A stretch of 12,471 nucleotides of DNA from Cyanothece sp. UBA12306 (GTDB lineage: Bacteria; Cyanobacteriota; Cyanobacteriia; Cyanobacteriales; Microcystaceae). The notes beneath the pieces were generated by a model. It searched no databases. It saw only the letters and a program-made list of their open reading frames with translations, and was not told the DNA's origin. This document shows, piece after piece, positions 1-7,978 of this stretch. How positions within the stretch are numbered: position 1 is the first letter of the stretch; every line of letters starts with the position of its first letter. The position numbers were made by a program, and so were the translations under genes. Location: contig DLXW01000303.1 of assembly GCA_003448685.1 (NCBI GenBank), positions 1 to 12,471 on the forward strand. Reading direction: 5' to 3'.

Positions 1-493
1 TCAAACCCAATTTTCTGGTGAATAGTTCAAATCCTGCACCGAAGACCCCTTTGATGTTTCGAGATTTCCAATGTTTATCAATAATTGAACCGTCAGGTCC
101 GATGATCGTAGTGATCGAGAGTACGTGGTTAGGCCATGCAGTATCTTTGGCATAAGAGCCAAACACAATATAGTTACCATATTCTTGTGCTTTTTTACCA
201 ATTGCCTCTGTCTCTTCTCCTGGAATTTCAATGGCCAACTTGAGAATATCCTGGCGATTCCATTTATTAGAGTAACCAGTAATCGGAAATTCGTGAAATA
301 ACAGCAGATCTTTGGGTCCACCCCAGTTGTTAGCAACGTCAATTAGTTCTAACATATGGTTTAGATTATCAAGACGGGTAGATTGAAGATTATTTACATC
401 TACGGCGCGAATTCTCGATTGGATAACAATCAATCGGATCGTCGGTTTACTTAACTCAACGCATTCATAATTACCCATCTGTGAAGAAGTCAT
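1..493 (-). CDS. Nitrilase-superfamily carbon-nitrogen hydrolase, N-terminal part (cut by window edge)
   Basis: I translated this from the minus strand. It starts at ATG 493-491 (MTSSQMGNYE) and stays open for 164 codons to the window edge. The catalytic Glu region of nitrilases/amidases is visible as LLLFHEFPITGY (Glu68), after a GG-containing loop. A GEET..IG..A.EYGNYIVFGSY block follows, then IIGPDGSIIDKHWKSRN, which matches the strand and active-site Lys region (probably Lys140). The nucleophilic Cys would lie outside the window, so the protein is partial at its C-terminus. The family hydrolyses non-peptide C-N bonds in amides or nitriles; the substrate here cannot be told. A second ATG at 478-476 is an alternative start, and neither has a clear Shine-Dalgarno sequence. 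It shares its strand with tadA but is separated by 228 bp. A link to phycoerythrin is not indicated. Confidence 0.8.
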   Translation of the reverse strand, partial: MTSSQMGNYECVELSKPTIRLIVIQSRIRAVDVNNLQSTRLDNLNHMLELIDVANNWGGPKDLLLFHEFPITGYSNKWNRQDILKLAIEIPGEETEAIGKKAQEYGNYIVFGSYAKDTAWPNHVLSITTIIGPDGSIIDKHWKSRNIKGVFGAGFELFTRKLGL

Positions 494-671
494 TAGTTAT
501 TTTAAATTAAAGTTTAGCTATTGCTAGATTGTACCAAGTTGTTGATACTATAGCAGCCCTATTCCATTGGTGAGCAAAATATCTGACGAATAAGGGGTAA
601 ACAAAACATACTGACCGGACAATTTTAGATAAAAGATTAAAAACGGTTTCCCCAAGTCTTTTAAGCAGGGG

Positions 672-706
672 AAAATCCAAAATCCAAAATCTAAAATCTA
701 AAATCG
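672..706. repeat. Tandem heptamer repeat (AAAATCN)x5
   Basis: Five contiguous 7-bp units: AAAATCC, AAAATCC, AAAATCT, AAAATCT, AAAATCG. They resemble the short tandemly repeated heptamers known from filamentous cyanobacteria. They lie between the nitrilase-like gene and the tadA stop. A 7-bp inverted repeat TTTCCCC/GGGGAAA (647-653 and 668-674) sits just before and partly overlaps the first unit. A related copy of the whole arrangement lies downstream of cpeF. The open frame across 507-725 is a by-product of this repeat. Confidence 0.8.
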
Positions 707-721
707 ATTTGACATTTAGTT

Positions 722-1186
722 TCACCGAACTTGTTTAACAAACCACTGTTGTAACTGTTCTCGACATTCTGCTTCTAAAATACCCGAAAGAACGGCTAAG
801 CGATGATTGGAACAGAAACTATCGGGTAAATTCATCACAGTACGAATGGTTCCTGATTTAGGATCATCGCATCCATAGACTAATAATCCTAAACGAGACT
901 GAATAATTGCACCTGTACACATGGGACAGGGTTCTAGGGTAACGTAAAGGGTACAATCATTTAAGTGCCAATTTTGTAGGATTTTACTTGCGCTACGGAT
1001 AGCTAAAATTTCGGCATGGGCTGTAGGATCTTGATCAGTTTCCTTGCGGTTTCCTGACTCTGCTAATAAGTTACCTTTACTATCAACAATAATTGCTCCT
1101 ACAGGAACTTCTCCACTGTCTCCTGCTATTTTAGCTTGTTTTAAGGCTTTTTCCATCCAATGACGATGGATCTGATATGAAATCAT
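722..1186 (-). CDS. tadA: tRNA-specific adenosine deaminase TadA
   Basis: This 154-aa cytidine/deoxycytidylate-deaminase-fold protein is the usual length for TadA. TadA deaminates adenosine-34 to inosine in the wobble position of tRNA-Arg(ACG), in the cytoplasm. The zinc and catalytic motifs are intact: PTAHAEILAI gives His57 (Zn) and Glu59 (proton shuttle), and LEPCPMCTGAI gives Cys87 and Cys90 (Zn). The GEVPVGAIIV strand and the N-terminal helix with MEKALKQA are also typical. I keep ATG 1186-1184; an internal ATG at codon 11 (MEKALKQA) is a reasonable alternative. The start overlaps the TAA of a decayed transposase fragment (TAATG), so the immediate upstream region is of mobile origin. This is a housekeeping gene and probably an incidental neighbour of the phycoerythrin genes. 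Confidence 0.95.
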   Translation of the reverse strand: MISYQIHRHWMEKALKQAKIAGDSGEVPVGAIIVDSKGNLLAESGNRKETDQDPTAHAEILAIRSASKILQNWHLNDCTLYVTLEPCPMCTGAIIQSRLGLLVYGCDDPKSGTIRTVMNLPDSFCSNHRLAVLSGILEAECREQLQQWFVKQVR

Positions 1187-1311
1187 TATATTCTGACTTC
1201 CAAACTACAGCGATCTATGGGACACTTTCTCGAAACAATCCCATATTTTAGTTCCCTCAAGGCATAGTTATAGGAACGGCGACAAATTTCTGGCCATTCG
1301 TCTAACGGTTT
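1186..1311 (-). pseudogene. Decayed TnpB (IS200/IS605 OrfB, IS891/IS1341-type) N-terminal fragment
   Basis: A short open stretch of 41 codons lies between an in-frame TAA (1314-1312) and the TAA at 1188-1186. It reads KPLDEWPEICRRSYNYALR, then ELKYGIVSRKCPIDRCSLE and VRI. The DEWPE..RR.YNYALRE and SRKCPIDRCSLE blocks resemble, from memory, the N-terminal region of cyanobacterial TnpB/IS605 OrfB proteins. No start codon, no RuvC motifs and no zinc ribbon remain, so it is a relic. Its stop overlaps the tadA ATG as TAATG, and its upstream end lies 15 bp from the cpeZ stop. The identification rests on recognised sequence pattern only and needs a database comparison. Confidence 0.55.
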
Positions 1312-1326
1312 TTATGGTTTAGATGT

Positions 1327-1938
1327 TCAATAACTTCGATTATAGTTGCTTACTAAATCCAAACGAGATAAAGCACTCGTAGCTGATTCCCGCACATAGG
1401 AATCCACCAATTCATCATTGGCAAATGTTGTGAGGACTTCAGCACACTTGGGATCTCCAATCGAAGCGAGTGCGTTGACAATTGCTACCTGCACCGCCAC
1501 GTTATCTGTTGTCTTCAAAGACTCCACTAAAATATCGAAAGCAGCTGACCCCATTTGACCCAAAGCCATTACCGATGCAATATGAACCACTGGATTGGGG
1601 TCATTGATAGCCGTTTTCAATCCCTGCAAACCAGCTTCAGGAAAAGGTAAATCGGGATAATTAACGGCAATTTGTGCCAAGGCTTTGGCTGCACTTCCCC
1701 GTACAGTTACATTTTCACTATGCAGCAAAGACTCAACCACCGATGGAACAGCATCTACCCCAATTACCCCTAATGTTTTAACGGCTGCTCGACGATAAGT
1801 TGTATCCACTTCATCCAAAATACCCATCAGACGAGGAATAGTATTTTCATCGCGGGACTCGGCGATTTCAAACATTGCCTGCTCCCGTAGATGAGGGTTT
1901 GGGTGTTTTAGTCTTTCAAATAGAGAATCCATCGTCAT
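1327..1938 (-). CDS. cpeZ: CpeZ, HEAT-repeat partner of the CpeY phycoerythrobilin lyase
   Basis: This 203-aa all-helical HEAT/Armadillo-repeat protein has the length and sequence of CpeZ. Characteristic blocks are SLFERLKHPNPHLREQAM at the N-terminus, ENTIPRLMGILDE.DTTYRRAAVK, NVTVRGSAAKALAQIAVN, DPNPVVHIASVMALG, and YVRESATSALSRL near the C-terminus. In Fremyella diplosiphon, CpeZ acts with CpeY and behaves as a chaperone-like helper that improves PEB attachment to alpha-phycoerythrin. The gene is downstream of cpeY on the same strand with a 241-bp gap, the usual cpeYZ order. The start ATG 1938-1936 has a second ATG two codons in (MTMDSLF), and no strong Shine-Dalgarno is visible. The long AT-rich gap may hold its own promoter or a processing site, which is inference. 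Confidence 0.93.
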   Translation of the reverse strand: MTMDSLFERLKHPNPHLREQAMFEIAESRDENTIPRLMGILDEVDTTYRRAAVKTLGVIGVDAVPSVVESLLHSENVTVRGSAAKALAQIAVNYPDLPFPEAGLQGLKTAINDPNPVVHIASVMALGQMGSAAFDILVESLKTTDNVAVQVAIVNALASIGDPKCAEVLTTFANDELVDSYVRESATSALSRLDLVSNYNRSY

Positions 1939-2179
1939 ACAATTACAAATTCAAAGAAGTGGAAATTTGAAAATTATCCTTAATTACTCTGCTGCCTCTC
2001 CGTTATCAATTTTTCCATTCTAGCACTTAATTCAAAAACAAGTCAATGATTAACCGATTAAGATTGAAACATAATTCCTATGGACTTCCAAATAAAAAAA
2101 TAACCAATCTTAGTAGGTGAGCTTCGGAGCAGGGAGAGGAAGGGTTTACAATTTGGGCAATTTATTTTTTGTAGTTCCC

Positions 2180-3505
2180 CTAGACATTAATGTCCAGGTA
2201 TGTCGAGTCTGGCCGAGGTTTTTGACTTTTAGAAAAACCTCTTGAGTAAACGGCTTTAGCTCGGACCAACCAGTCGGGCTCGTTGACTGCGATATCATGA
2301 CCAGTTTCAAAACCAAGTTTTTCGAGTGCCATCAACGCAGCGTATTTCAGAACCCAGTTTTTTTCCGAGAGACTCTCTTGTAGAGCAGGAATAGCCCGTA
2401 CTTCCCCCAGTTCTCCCAATGCGATGGCGGCTGCAGCTCGTGATTTCTGAAATTGAGGTTGACGATTATGCAATGCTTCTAGCAGTAAATCATAGGCTGG
2501 AGCATATTTCAACCAGCCTAATAGTTTTGTGACATGAAAATGAGCTCCATAATCACTATGAGCTTCTTCGGTATAAGTAGCCAATAGTGCAGCGGGTGAG
2601 TTCTTTGAATAATGGTCGAGAATCGTTTTACTAGCTAAATAACATTTTCCAAAGTCAGTTTCATATAATGTCCTCACCAAAATCGTTAAATCTGGCGTTT
2701 CCTCGTAGGTATGCACTAAATCCAAATCATCGGGATGATCTCGCAACGTCTGCTCTAAATGGGGTTGAATCATTTTAAAAGTGATTTCCTCAGTTGGAAT
2801 ACCTGCTTCTGCCAGCATCCGAATACCCCGAAGTCGAAACACTAAGGAGACAGGACATCGAGCAATATTGGGAATGGCATCGTAGTAACGAGAATCGATC
2901 AAATCCTGAATAGACAACCGCCTCGCTAACACATTTGAGTGTCCCAACATAGCCACAACTTTTCCCATCTGAGAATAATCCTTGGTAAAACGGCAGACTG
3001 AAGTTATGGCGGCACTGGCAGTTGGGGGGTCAGGATTATCTACAAATCGGCGAATTCGCTCTAGAGCCGGTCTATAATTTAACTTAGTCAGGGTATGAAT
3101 AATTATGCGGTGAGTTTGCCCAGGTTTTTCCAGCAACTGAGCTACATCTTCGAGAATATGGTCGTCAGTCGTTCCAATTTCTCCAATCGCCCAGACGGCA
3201 TTTTCTACTGTGTAGCAGTCGTCATCGTTTAAACAGCTGTGAATAATTTCCAAAGCTTGTTTGGCCTTCAGTCTCCCGAGAGTCTCTATGGACTTTCGAC
3301 GCACGATCCGATTATCGAGAGTGGGATCGTCGTTCTGTACTGCCCGCATCAAAGCATTGATAGCCCGTTCTGTTGGAAAGTTAACCAAATGGGATGCAGC
3401 GATGTAGCGAGAGTCATGTTCTTTAATCTGGTCTTGGGGAGTATCTAAAACATTGATTGCCTGGTCTTCCGTCAGATTGAAGAAGTTAAAAAAGCGTTTA
3501 TCCAT
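2180..3505 (-). CDS. cpeY: CpeY, E/F-type phycoerythrobilin lyase for alpha-phycoerythrin
   Basis: This 441-aa protein matches CpeY over its full usual length. It begins MDKRFFNFFNLTEDQA, followed by IAASHLVNF and the signature block DNRIVRRKSIETLGRLKA. HEAT repeats include DDDCYTVENAVWAIGEIG, LEKPGQTHRIIIHTLTKLNY and DPPTASAAITSVCRF. A central SLVFRLRGIRMLAEAG segment and a C-terminal pair of repeats (AAAAIALGELGEVRAIPALQ and WVLKYAALMALEKLG) complete the solenoid. In Fremyella, CpeY attaches phycoerythrobilin to Cys82 of alpha-PE, helped by CpeZ. That acceptor is present here in cpeA. The gene is divergent from cpeF, 104 bp apart, so the two lyases may share a regulatory region. No clear Shine-Dalgarno precedes the ATG at 3505-3503. 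Confidence 0.95.
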   Translation of the reverse strand: MDKRFFNFFNLTEDQAINVLDTPQDQIKEHDSRYIAASHLVNFPTERAINALMRAVQNDDPTLDNRIVRRKSIETLGRLKAKQALEIIHSCLNDDDCYTVENAVWAIGEIGTTDDHILEDVAQLLEKPGQTHRIIIHTLTKLNYRPALERIRRFVDNPDPPTASAAITSVCRFTKDYSQMGKVVAMLGHSNVLARRLSIQDLIDSRYYDAIPNIARCPVSLVFRLRGIRMLAEAGIPTEEITFKMIQPHLEQTLRDHPDDLDLVHTYEETPDLTILVRTLYETDFGKCYLASKTILDHYSKNSPAALLATYTEEAHSDYGAHFHVTKLLGWLKYAPAYDLLLEALHNRQPQFQKSRAAAAIALGELGEVRAIPALQESLSEKNWVLKYAALMALEKLGFETGHDIAVNEPDWLVRAKAVYSRGFSKSQKPRPDSTYLDINV

Positions 3506-3609
3506 AAACTTTATGGTAAGATGCAGCTAACTTAGAATTATACCTTGATTTTGATCTCACAAATTGACTAGAGTTGAAATAGAGATCTAAACAAATACGG
3601 GAAAATATC
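3506..3609. promoter_or_regulatory. Divergent cpeY/cpeF intergenic control region
   Basis: The 104-bp AT-rich space between divergent lyase genes must hold at least the cpeF promoter and probably the cpeY promoter. On the + strand a TTGACT at 3564-3569 is followed at 16-17 bp by TCTAAA (3586-3591), a weak match to a sigma70 -35/-10 pair for cpeF. A GGGA (3599-3602) sits 7 nt before the GTG start of cpeF and may serve as its ribosome binding site. Assignment of individual elements is tentative. Confidence 0.4.
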
Positions 3610-4464
3610 GTGTTAACACCCGAACAAACAGATAACTTACTTGAGAAAATTGCTGAAGAAATTAGCCTCAAAACTTTCGACTCAAATAACCAGCAACTTT
3701 TGAAATCTCTGGTTGAATGTTTGGGCGATACGCGAGGGATGACTCGACTGCGTGCTGCACAGACTCTCGGAGAAATTGGTCAGCCAGCAACTCCTTTTTT
3801 ATTAGACGCTTTAGCCAATCACTCAAATGTAGTTGTACGAAGGGCTGCTGCTAAAACTTTAACACTGATCGCCGATCCTCAGACTATTCCCCAGTTAATC
3901 GAATCTTTCCTCAATGATGAAGATACTGTGGTTCAAGGCTCATCAGTAGGCGCATTAGCCCGTATGGGAGAAGCGGGAGTTCTTCCCTTACTCGACATTT
4001 TAGGCTCGCCAGATGTTCCAGAAAGTGCTAAAGGTCATGCTGCCTGGGCCTTAGCCTTTATTGGGGCCAAAGCTAAAGAGCATTTATATCAGGCAGTTTC
4101 CCATTATTCCCCAGTGGTTCGCGCAGCTGTTGTCGGGGCGATCGCCAAAGTCGCGGCCGAAGAACCTGATCAAGATTTATTGGATATCTTGGTCAAGTCT
4201 CTGAGTGATAGCAACTCAAACGTACGCTGTGAAACAGCCGCAGTCTTAGGAAACCTGACTTATAAGCCTGCTATCCCTAATCTTGTTGAGTTGCTAAATC
4301 ATGTTGATGAAGAAACCAGAAAATCGTCAGCATTGTCCTTGATGAAGATTGGTGATCCCATGGTTTTAGAACCTTTACAAGAGGCCTTAAACTCTGAATC
4401 CGCAACAGCAGTTCAGTCAATCATAAAACTAGCAATTTCTCAACTTGAACGTACCCGTGACTAA
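3610..4464 (+). CDS. cpeF: CpeF, HEAT-repeat lyase for doubly linked PEB on beta-phycoerythrin
   Basis: This 284-aa E/F-clan HEAT-repeat protein agrees with CpeF (formerly MpeV-like) in length and motifs. It has GDTRGMTRLRAAQTLGEIG near residues 40-58, NVVVRRAAAKTLTLIADP, DEDTVVQGSSVGALARMGE, ESAKGHAAWALAFIGAKAKE, SPVVRAAVVGAIAKVA, NVRCETAAVLGNLTYKPAIP and a C-terminal KLAISQLER. In Fremyella, CpeF is needed for the doubly linked PEB at Cys48/Cys59 of beta-PE, both of which are present in the cpeB here. The start is GTG 3610-3612 (MLTPEQTDNLLEKIAEE), supported by the GGGA a short distance upstream and by the N-terminal match to the family. It diverges from cpeY and ends 16 bp before a long inverted repeat. 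The close paralogue MpeV is a possible alternative name, but a cpeY/cpeZ/C-PE setting favours CpeF. Confidence 0.85.
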   Translation: MLTPEQTDNLLEKIAEEISLKTFDSNNQQLLKSLVECLGDTRGMTRLRAAQTLGEIGQPATPFLLDALANHSNVVVRRAAAKTLTLIADPQTIPQLIESFLNDEDTVVQGSSVGALARMGEAGVLPLLDILGSPDVPESAKGHAAWALAFIGAKAKEHLYQAVSHYSPVVRAAVVGAIAKVAAEEPDQDLLDILVKSLSDSNSNVRCETAAVLGNLTYKPAIPNLVELLNHVDEETRKSSALSLMKIGDPMVLEPLQEALNSESATAVQSIIKLAISQLERTRD

Positions 4465-4480
4465 GGCTTATTTTGACCAA

Positions 4481-4547
4481 AGATTTTAGATTGGAGATTG
4501 AAAAGACACAGGCTCCTGTCTTAAAAGCCTTGGAAAATCTAAAATCT
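4481..4547. repeat. Nested inverted repeat downstream of cpeF
   Basis: AGATTTTAGATT (4481-4492) is exactly complementary to AATCTAAAATCT (4536-4547), giving a 12-bp stem. An alternative 10-bp partner TCTAAAATCT occurs at 4552-4561. Inside the loop, AAGACA (4503-4508) pairs with TGTCTT (4517-4522). The arrangement starts 16 bp after the cpeF stop and could act as a bidirectional terminator or a 3' stabilising structure. The heptamer-like AAAATCT units link it to the repeat at 672-706. Confidence 0.7.
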
Positions 4548-4673
4548 ACCCTCTAAAATCTGAAATCTATAGCAGTACGTATTTTGGTTAGGACATTTAT
4601 CGAAATTATTGGGTCTAAAACCTGACTTTTTAAAGCGAGGCATAAATCCTCGTTACAAAAACTACTTCTGTAC

Positions 4674-4694
4674 GGGCTTAATATTGTTAAGCCC
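4674..4694. terminator. Hairpin GGGCTTAA/TTAAGCCC, possible terminator
   Basis: A perfect 8-bp stem (4674-4681 with 4687-4694) closes a 5-nt loop. It lies between convergent genes, where transcripts of cpeBA and cpeF would need to end. There is no immediate T-tract on either strand, so an intrinsic terminator is only possible, and it may instead be an RNA 3'-end stabiliser. Confidence 0.35.
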
Positions 4695-4978
4695 CCACTG
4701 ACTTCTGACTTCGTTAACTACTCCGAAGCTCCGAAGCTCCCTGCTAAAAGACTTATTCAGCAGACCCTAAAATAGTAGCGAGCCTAGAAATTCTCGGCTA
4801 TCACTTAACCTGATTAGGCAGAGCAACTAGCAAAGAGTCTCTAGACTCGCAATTGAGAATCTATCCCGTCACCAATGTACCGATTTTATTAATCACCTGA
4901 GTTCGATATAAGGATCTTAGTAGACAACTTATCAAAATTAGGAGTCTCAAACTCTGACTCTCTCGTTGAAAAAATCAT

Positions 4979-5013
4979 AACTCTGAACTCTGAACTCTGA
5001 ATTGCGAACTCAC
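4979..5013. repeat. Heptamer repeat (AACTCTG), three exact and two degenerate units
   Basis: Three exact AACTCTG units (4979-4999) are followed in the same 7-bp phase by AATTGCG and AACTCAC. The array ends 17 bp from the cpeA stop, so it lies in the cpeA 3' untranslated region. It is a short tandemly repeated heptamer typical of some cyanobacterial spacers. Confidence 0.75.
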
Positions 5014-5030
5014 GTTAATCGGTTAATGGA

Positions 5031-5528
<498 letters not shown>

Positions 5529-5603
5529 TTAATGATCTCCCTAAAATAGTAGTGTTGATGATTGTTTGATGTTTTCGCTGAACAAGTCTTTAGGTTAATC
5601 AAA

Positions 5604-6352
<749 letters not shown>

Positions 6353-7684
6353 ATGCAAAACCCCAGCGGTCATCAAACAGGAAAAGCCGAGAAGCAGTTG
6401 CTAGATATGCTGCACGAAAGGCTAAGAAAAATAGAAGGAGATGCTCAGACTAAGGCGGGAGAAATCGAGTTAATTAAGCAAAAAATTCGGGAACTTCTCC
6501 CGAGTGTAGACACAGGAAAAGCACTCCCCTATAAGAAGACGCTAAGTGGCAGAATACAGGTTTTGCATCTAAATTACACGCGAAGCCAGACAGATGAACC
6601 TATCGAGACAGAAATAGATTACTTGAAGTTCTTTGCTAGAACAGTGGCAGAACTTGGTTTACGACTAGAAATCTTGACCAACGGAAAAAGTCGACAGGAT
6701 ATTGAAGAGGAATTAGCGAAAGATGAATATGAGGCACTCGAGTACACGATAACCGAAAGTCAGTTCCCTGTGTGGAAGTGGGCAGAAGACAGTGTGGAAT
6801 ACTTAGAAAATGGGCGAGTGGCTATCCCTTACCAATTCAATGACAAACTACTCGAATGGGCGATGACAGAGGGAAGGAGACATCGATGGCAAGGGAAAAT
6901 AGATCAAGAGAACTTAGAAGAAGCACTACGAGAAGATCACTTATGGATTCCTTTGGGGATAAGAGTTAATGCTTCAAAAATGGGATGGGAACTCGAGTGT
7001 GCCGCGTCAACCGCAGAACAAGATGTCGCTCACATCAGAGCATATATAGAAGGAGGGAACATGATCACAGGAGAAGATGCGACAGGCAAACCAGTGATTG
7101 TAGTTGGCAAAGACGCGATCGCCGCAACAGCCTACATTTACCAACTCAATGACAACGATGTGAGGAGAATTATCTGCGAAGATTTTGGTTTGGAAAGCAT
7201 CGAACAAGTTATTTGTATAGAACAGCCAGGACAATTCCATCTGGACATGGGTATGCTGTTTATCGGAAATGGTGTAGTTATAGTCAACGATAGCAGCGCG
7301 ATGCTTAAAGACGCGATTGAGATGGCAGAAATAGTCCCTTGCTTAACAACTCAGAAAATGGCAGCAAAGCTGAAGTTGCAATATCAACTAGAGGAGGAAG
7401 CCACAAAAGATCTAAAAGCAGCAGGGATAGAAGTCAGACGAGAGAAACTAGAACAGGATGTTCTTTATAACTTCTTTAACGGTGAGTTCGTAGAGGGAAA
7501 AGATGGATTTAACTATTACATAACCAACGGAGGACCACAAGAACACGAGGAAAGGTTTAAGACTTTGATGGTAAAGGAATGGAAAGTAGTGAAAAAAGTC
7601 ATCTTCAGTCCTAAAGAGGCAACACACAAGAGTCTACAAGAAAGAGGAGGAGTAGGATGCCGAATCAAGGGAACAAACAAGTAA
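6353..7684 (+). CDS. Pentein-fold (agmatine/arginine deiminase-like) protein of unknown function next to cpeBA
   Basis: I do not recognise this 443-aa protein by name, but its motif order fits the pentein superfamily (agmatine/peptidylarginine deiminases, arginine deiminases, amidinotransferases). VWKWAEDSVEYLENG (around Asp146) resembles the W.RD.GP loop. EGGNMITG (Glu233-Asn236) matches the EGG(N/D) motif. FHLDMGMLF (His296, Asp298) matches the H-x-D catalytic motif. The C-terminal GGVGCRIKG (Cys436) matches the GG..C nucleophile motif, placed as usual a few residues before the end. Residues 8-50 are charged and helix-like. Members act on guanidino groups of arginine or related compounds through a Cys thioester-like intermediate. 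The substrate is unknown. The gene is divergent from cpeB and uses AGA/AGG for 13 of 22 arginines, unlike pebA. No strong Shine-Dalgarno precedes the ATG; the length and motifs support the start only loosely. Confidence 0.75.
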   Translation: MQNPSGHQTGKAEKQLLDMLHERLRKIEGDAQTKAGEIELIKQKIRELLPSVDTGKALPYKKTLSGRIQVLHLNYTRSQTDEPIETEIDYLKFFARTVAELGLRLEILTNGKSRQDIEEELAKDEYEALEYTITESQFPVWKWAEDSVEYLENGRVAIPYQFNDKLLEWAMTEGRRHRWQGKIDQENLEEALREDHLWIPLGIRVNASKMGWELECAASTAEQDVAHIRAYIEGGNMITGEDATGKPVIVVGKDAIAATAYIYQLNDNDVRRIICEDFGLESIEQVICIEQPGQFHLDMGMLFIGNGVVIVNDSSAMLKDAIEMAEIVPCLTTQKMAAKLKLQYQLEEEATKDLKAAGIEVRREKLEQDVLYNFFNGEFVEGKDGFNYYITNGGPQEHEERFKTLMVKEWKVVKKVIFSPKEATHKSLQERGGVGCRIKGTNK

Positions 7685-7978
7685 TATTCATCTTTTTTAG
7701 AGGTTAGTATCTGAAATCTAGATAAAAATGTTGCGATTTCTGAAATGAGACATAGTCTAACGATACAATGATTGTGGCGTTCTCCCACTGTTAACCGTAA
7801 GTGGTATACCGCTACGCGAAAGGCAAAAGGCATTCATGATAAAGGCAAAAGTAGGCTAGACAAGGGTTTCAAGCTCTGAGACTGTCCTCAAGTTTTTGCG
7901 TAGTGCTATATAACGGGAGGGCAATTGCGACATTAAGTCGGGTGTGCAAACCAATATGAGCGACTCTGGAATTTGATT
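7685..7978. other. Spacer without a gene, with a small direct repeat
   Basis: I see no credible coding frame in these 294 bp. AAAGGCAAAAG occurs twice (7819-7829 and 7841-7851), spaced 22 bp start to start, like a decayed GGCAAAA heptamer array. GAAATC (7713-7718) and GATTTC (7735-7740) form a weak inverted repeat after the pentein-like gene. A six-codon frame (ATG 7956 to TGA 7974-7976) ends just before the ATG of the next gene. The promoter of the HEAT/DUF1838/peb genes may lie here but cannot be placed. Confidence 0.5.

Larger units (their letters stand above)
4465..5030. other. Repeat-rich convergent spacer between cpeF and cpeA
   Basis: I find no credible gene in this 566-bp spacer, which separates the 3' ends of cpeF (+) and cpeA (-). 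It holds a nested inverted repeat (4481-4547), a 5-bp hairpin CGAGG/CCTCG (4636-4640 and 4648-4652), an 8-bp hairpin (4674-4694), a tandem CTCCGAAG doublet near 4721-4736, and AACTCTG heptamers (4979-5013). The hairpins are placed to end transcription from both sides, but none has a strong adjacent T-run. Confidence 0.7.

Noticed and set aside
1..342. 113-codon minus-strand open frame
   Set aside because: It overlaps in another frame the longer frame that encodes clear nitrilase motifs, and its own translation resembles no family.
507..725. 72-codon minus-strand open frame
   Set aside because: Its N-terminal ILDFRFWILDF is the translation of the AAAATCN heptamer repeat; no domain or ribosome site.
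4636..4652. CGAGG/CCTCG hairpin as an intrinsic terminator
   Set aside because: The stem has only 5 bp and no adjacent T-run; kept only as part of the spacer description.
4979..5013. Heptamer array as a CRISPR
   Set aside because: Units are contiguous 7-mers with no spacers, so it is a simple tandem repeat.
7516..7833. 105-codon minus-strand open frame
   Set aside because: It runs opposite the C-terminal catalytic part of the pentein-like gene and into a spacer; no recognisable motif.
7956..7976. Six-codon frame just upstream of the HEAT gene, possible leader peptide
   Set aside because: It has no ribosome site, no regulatory codon run and no hairpin pair that would suggest attenuation.
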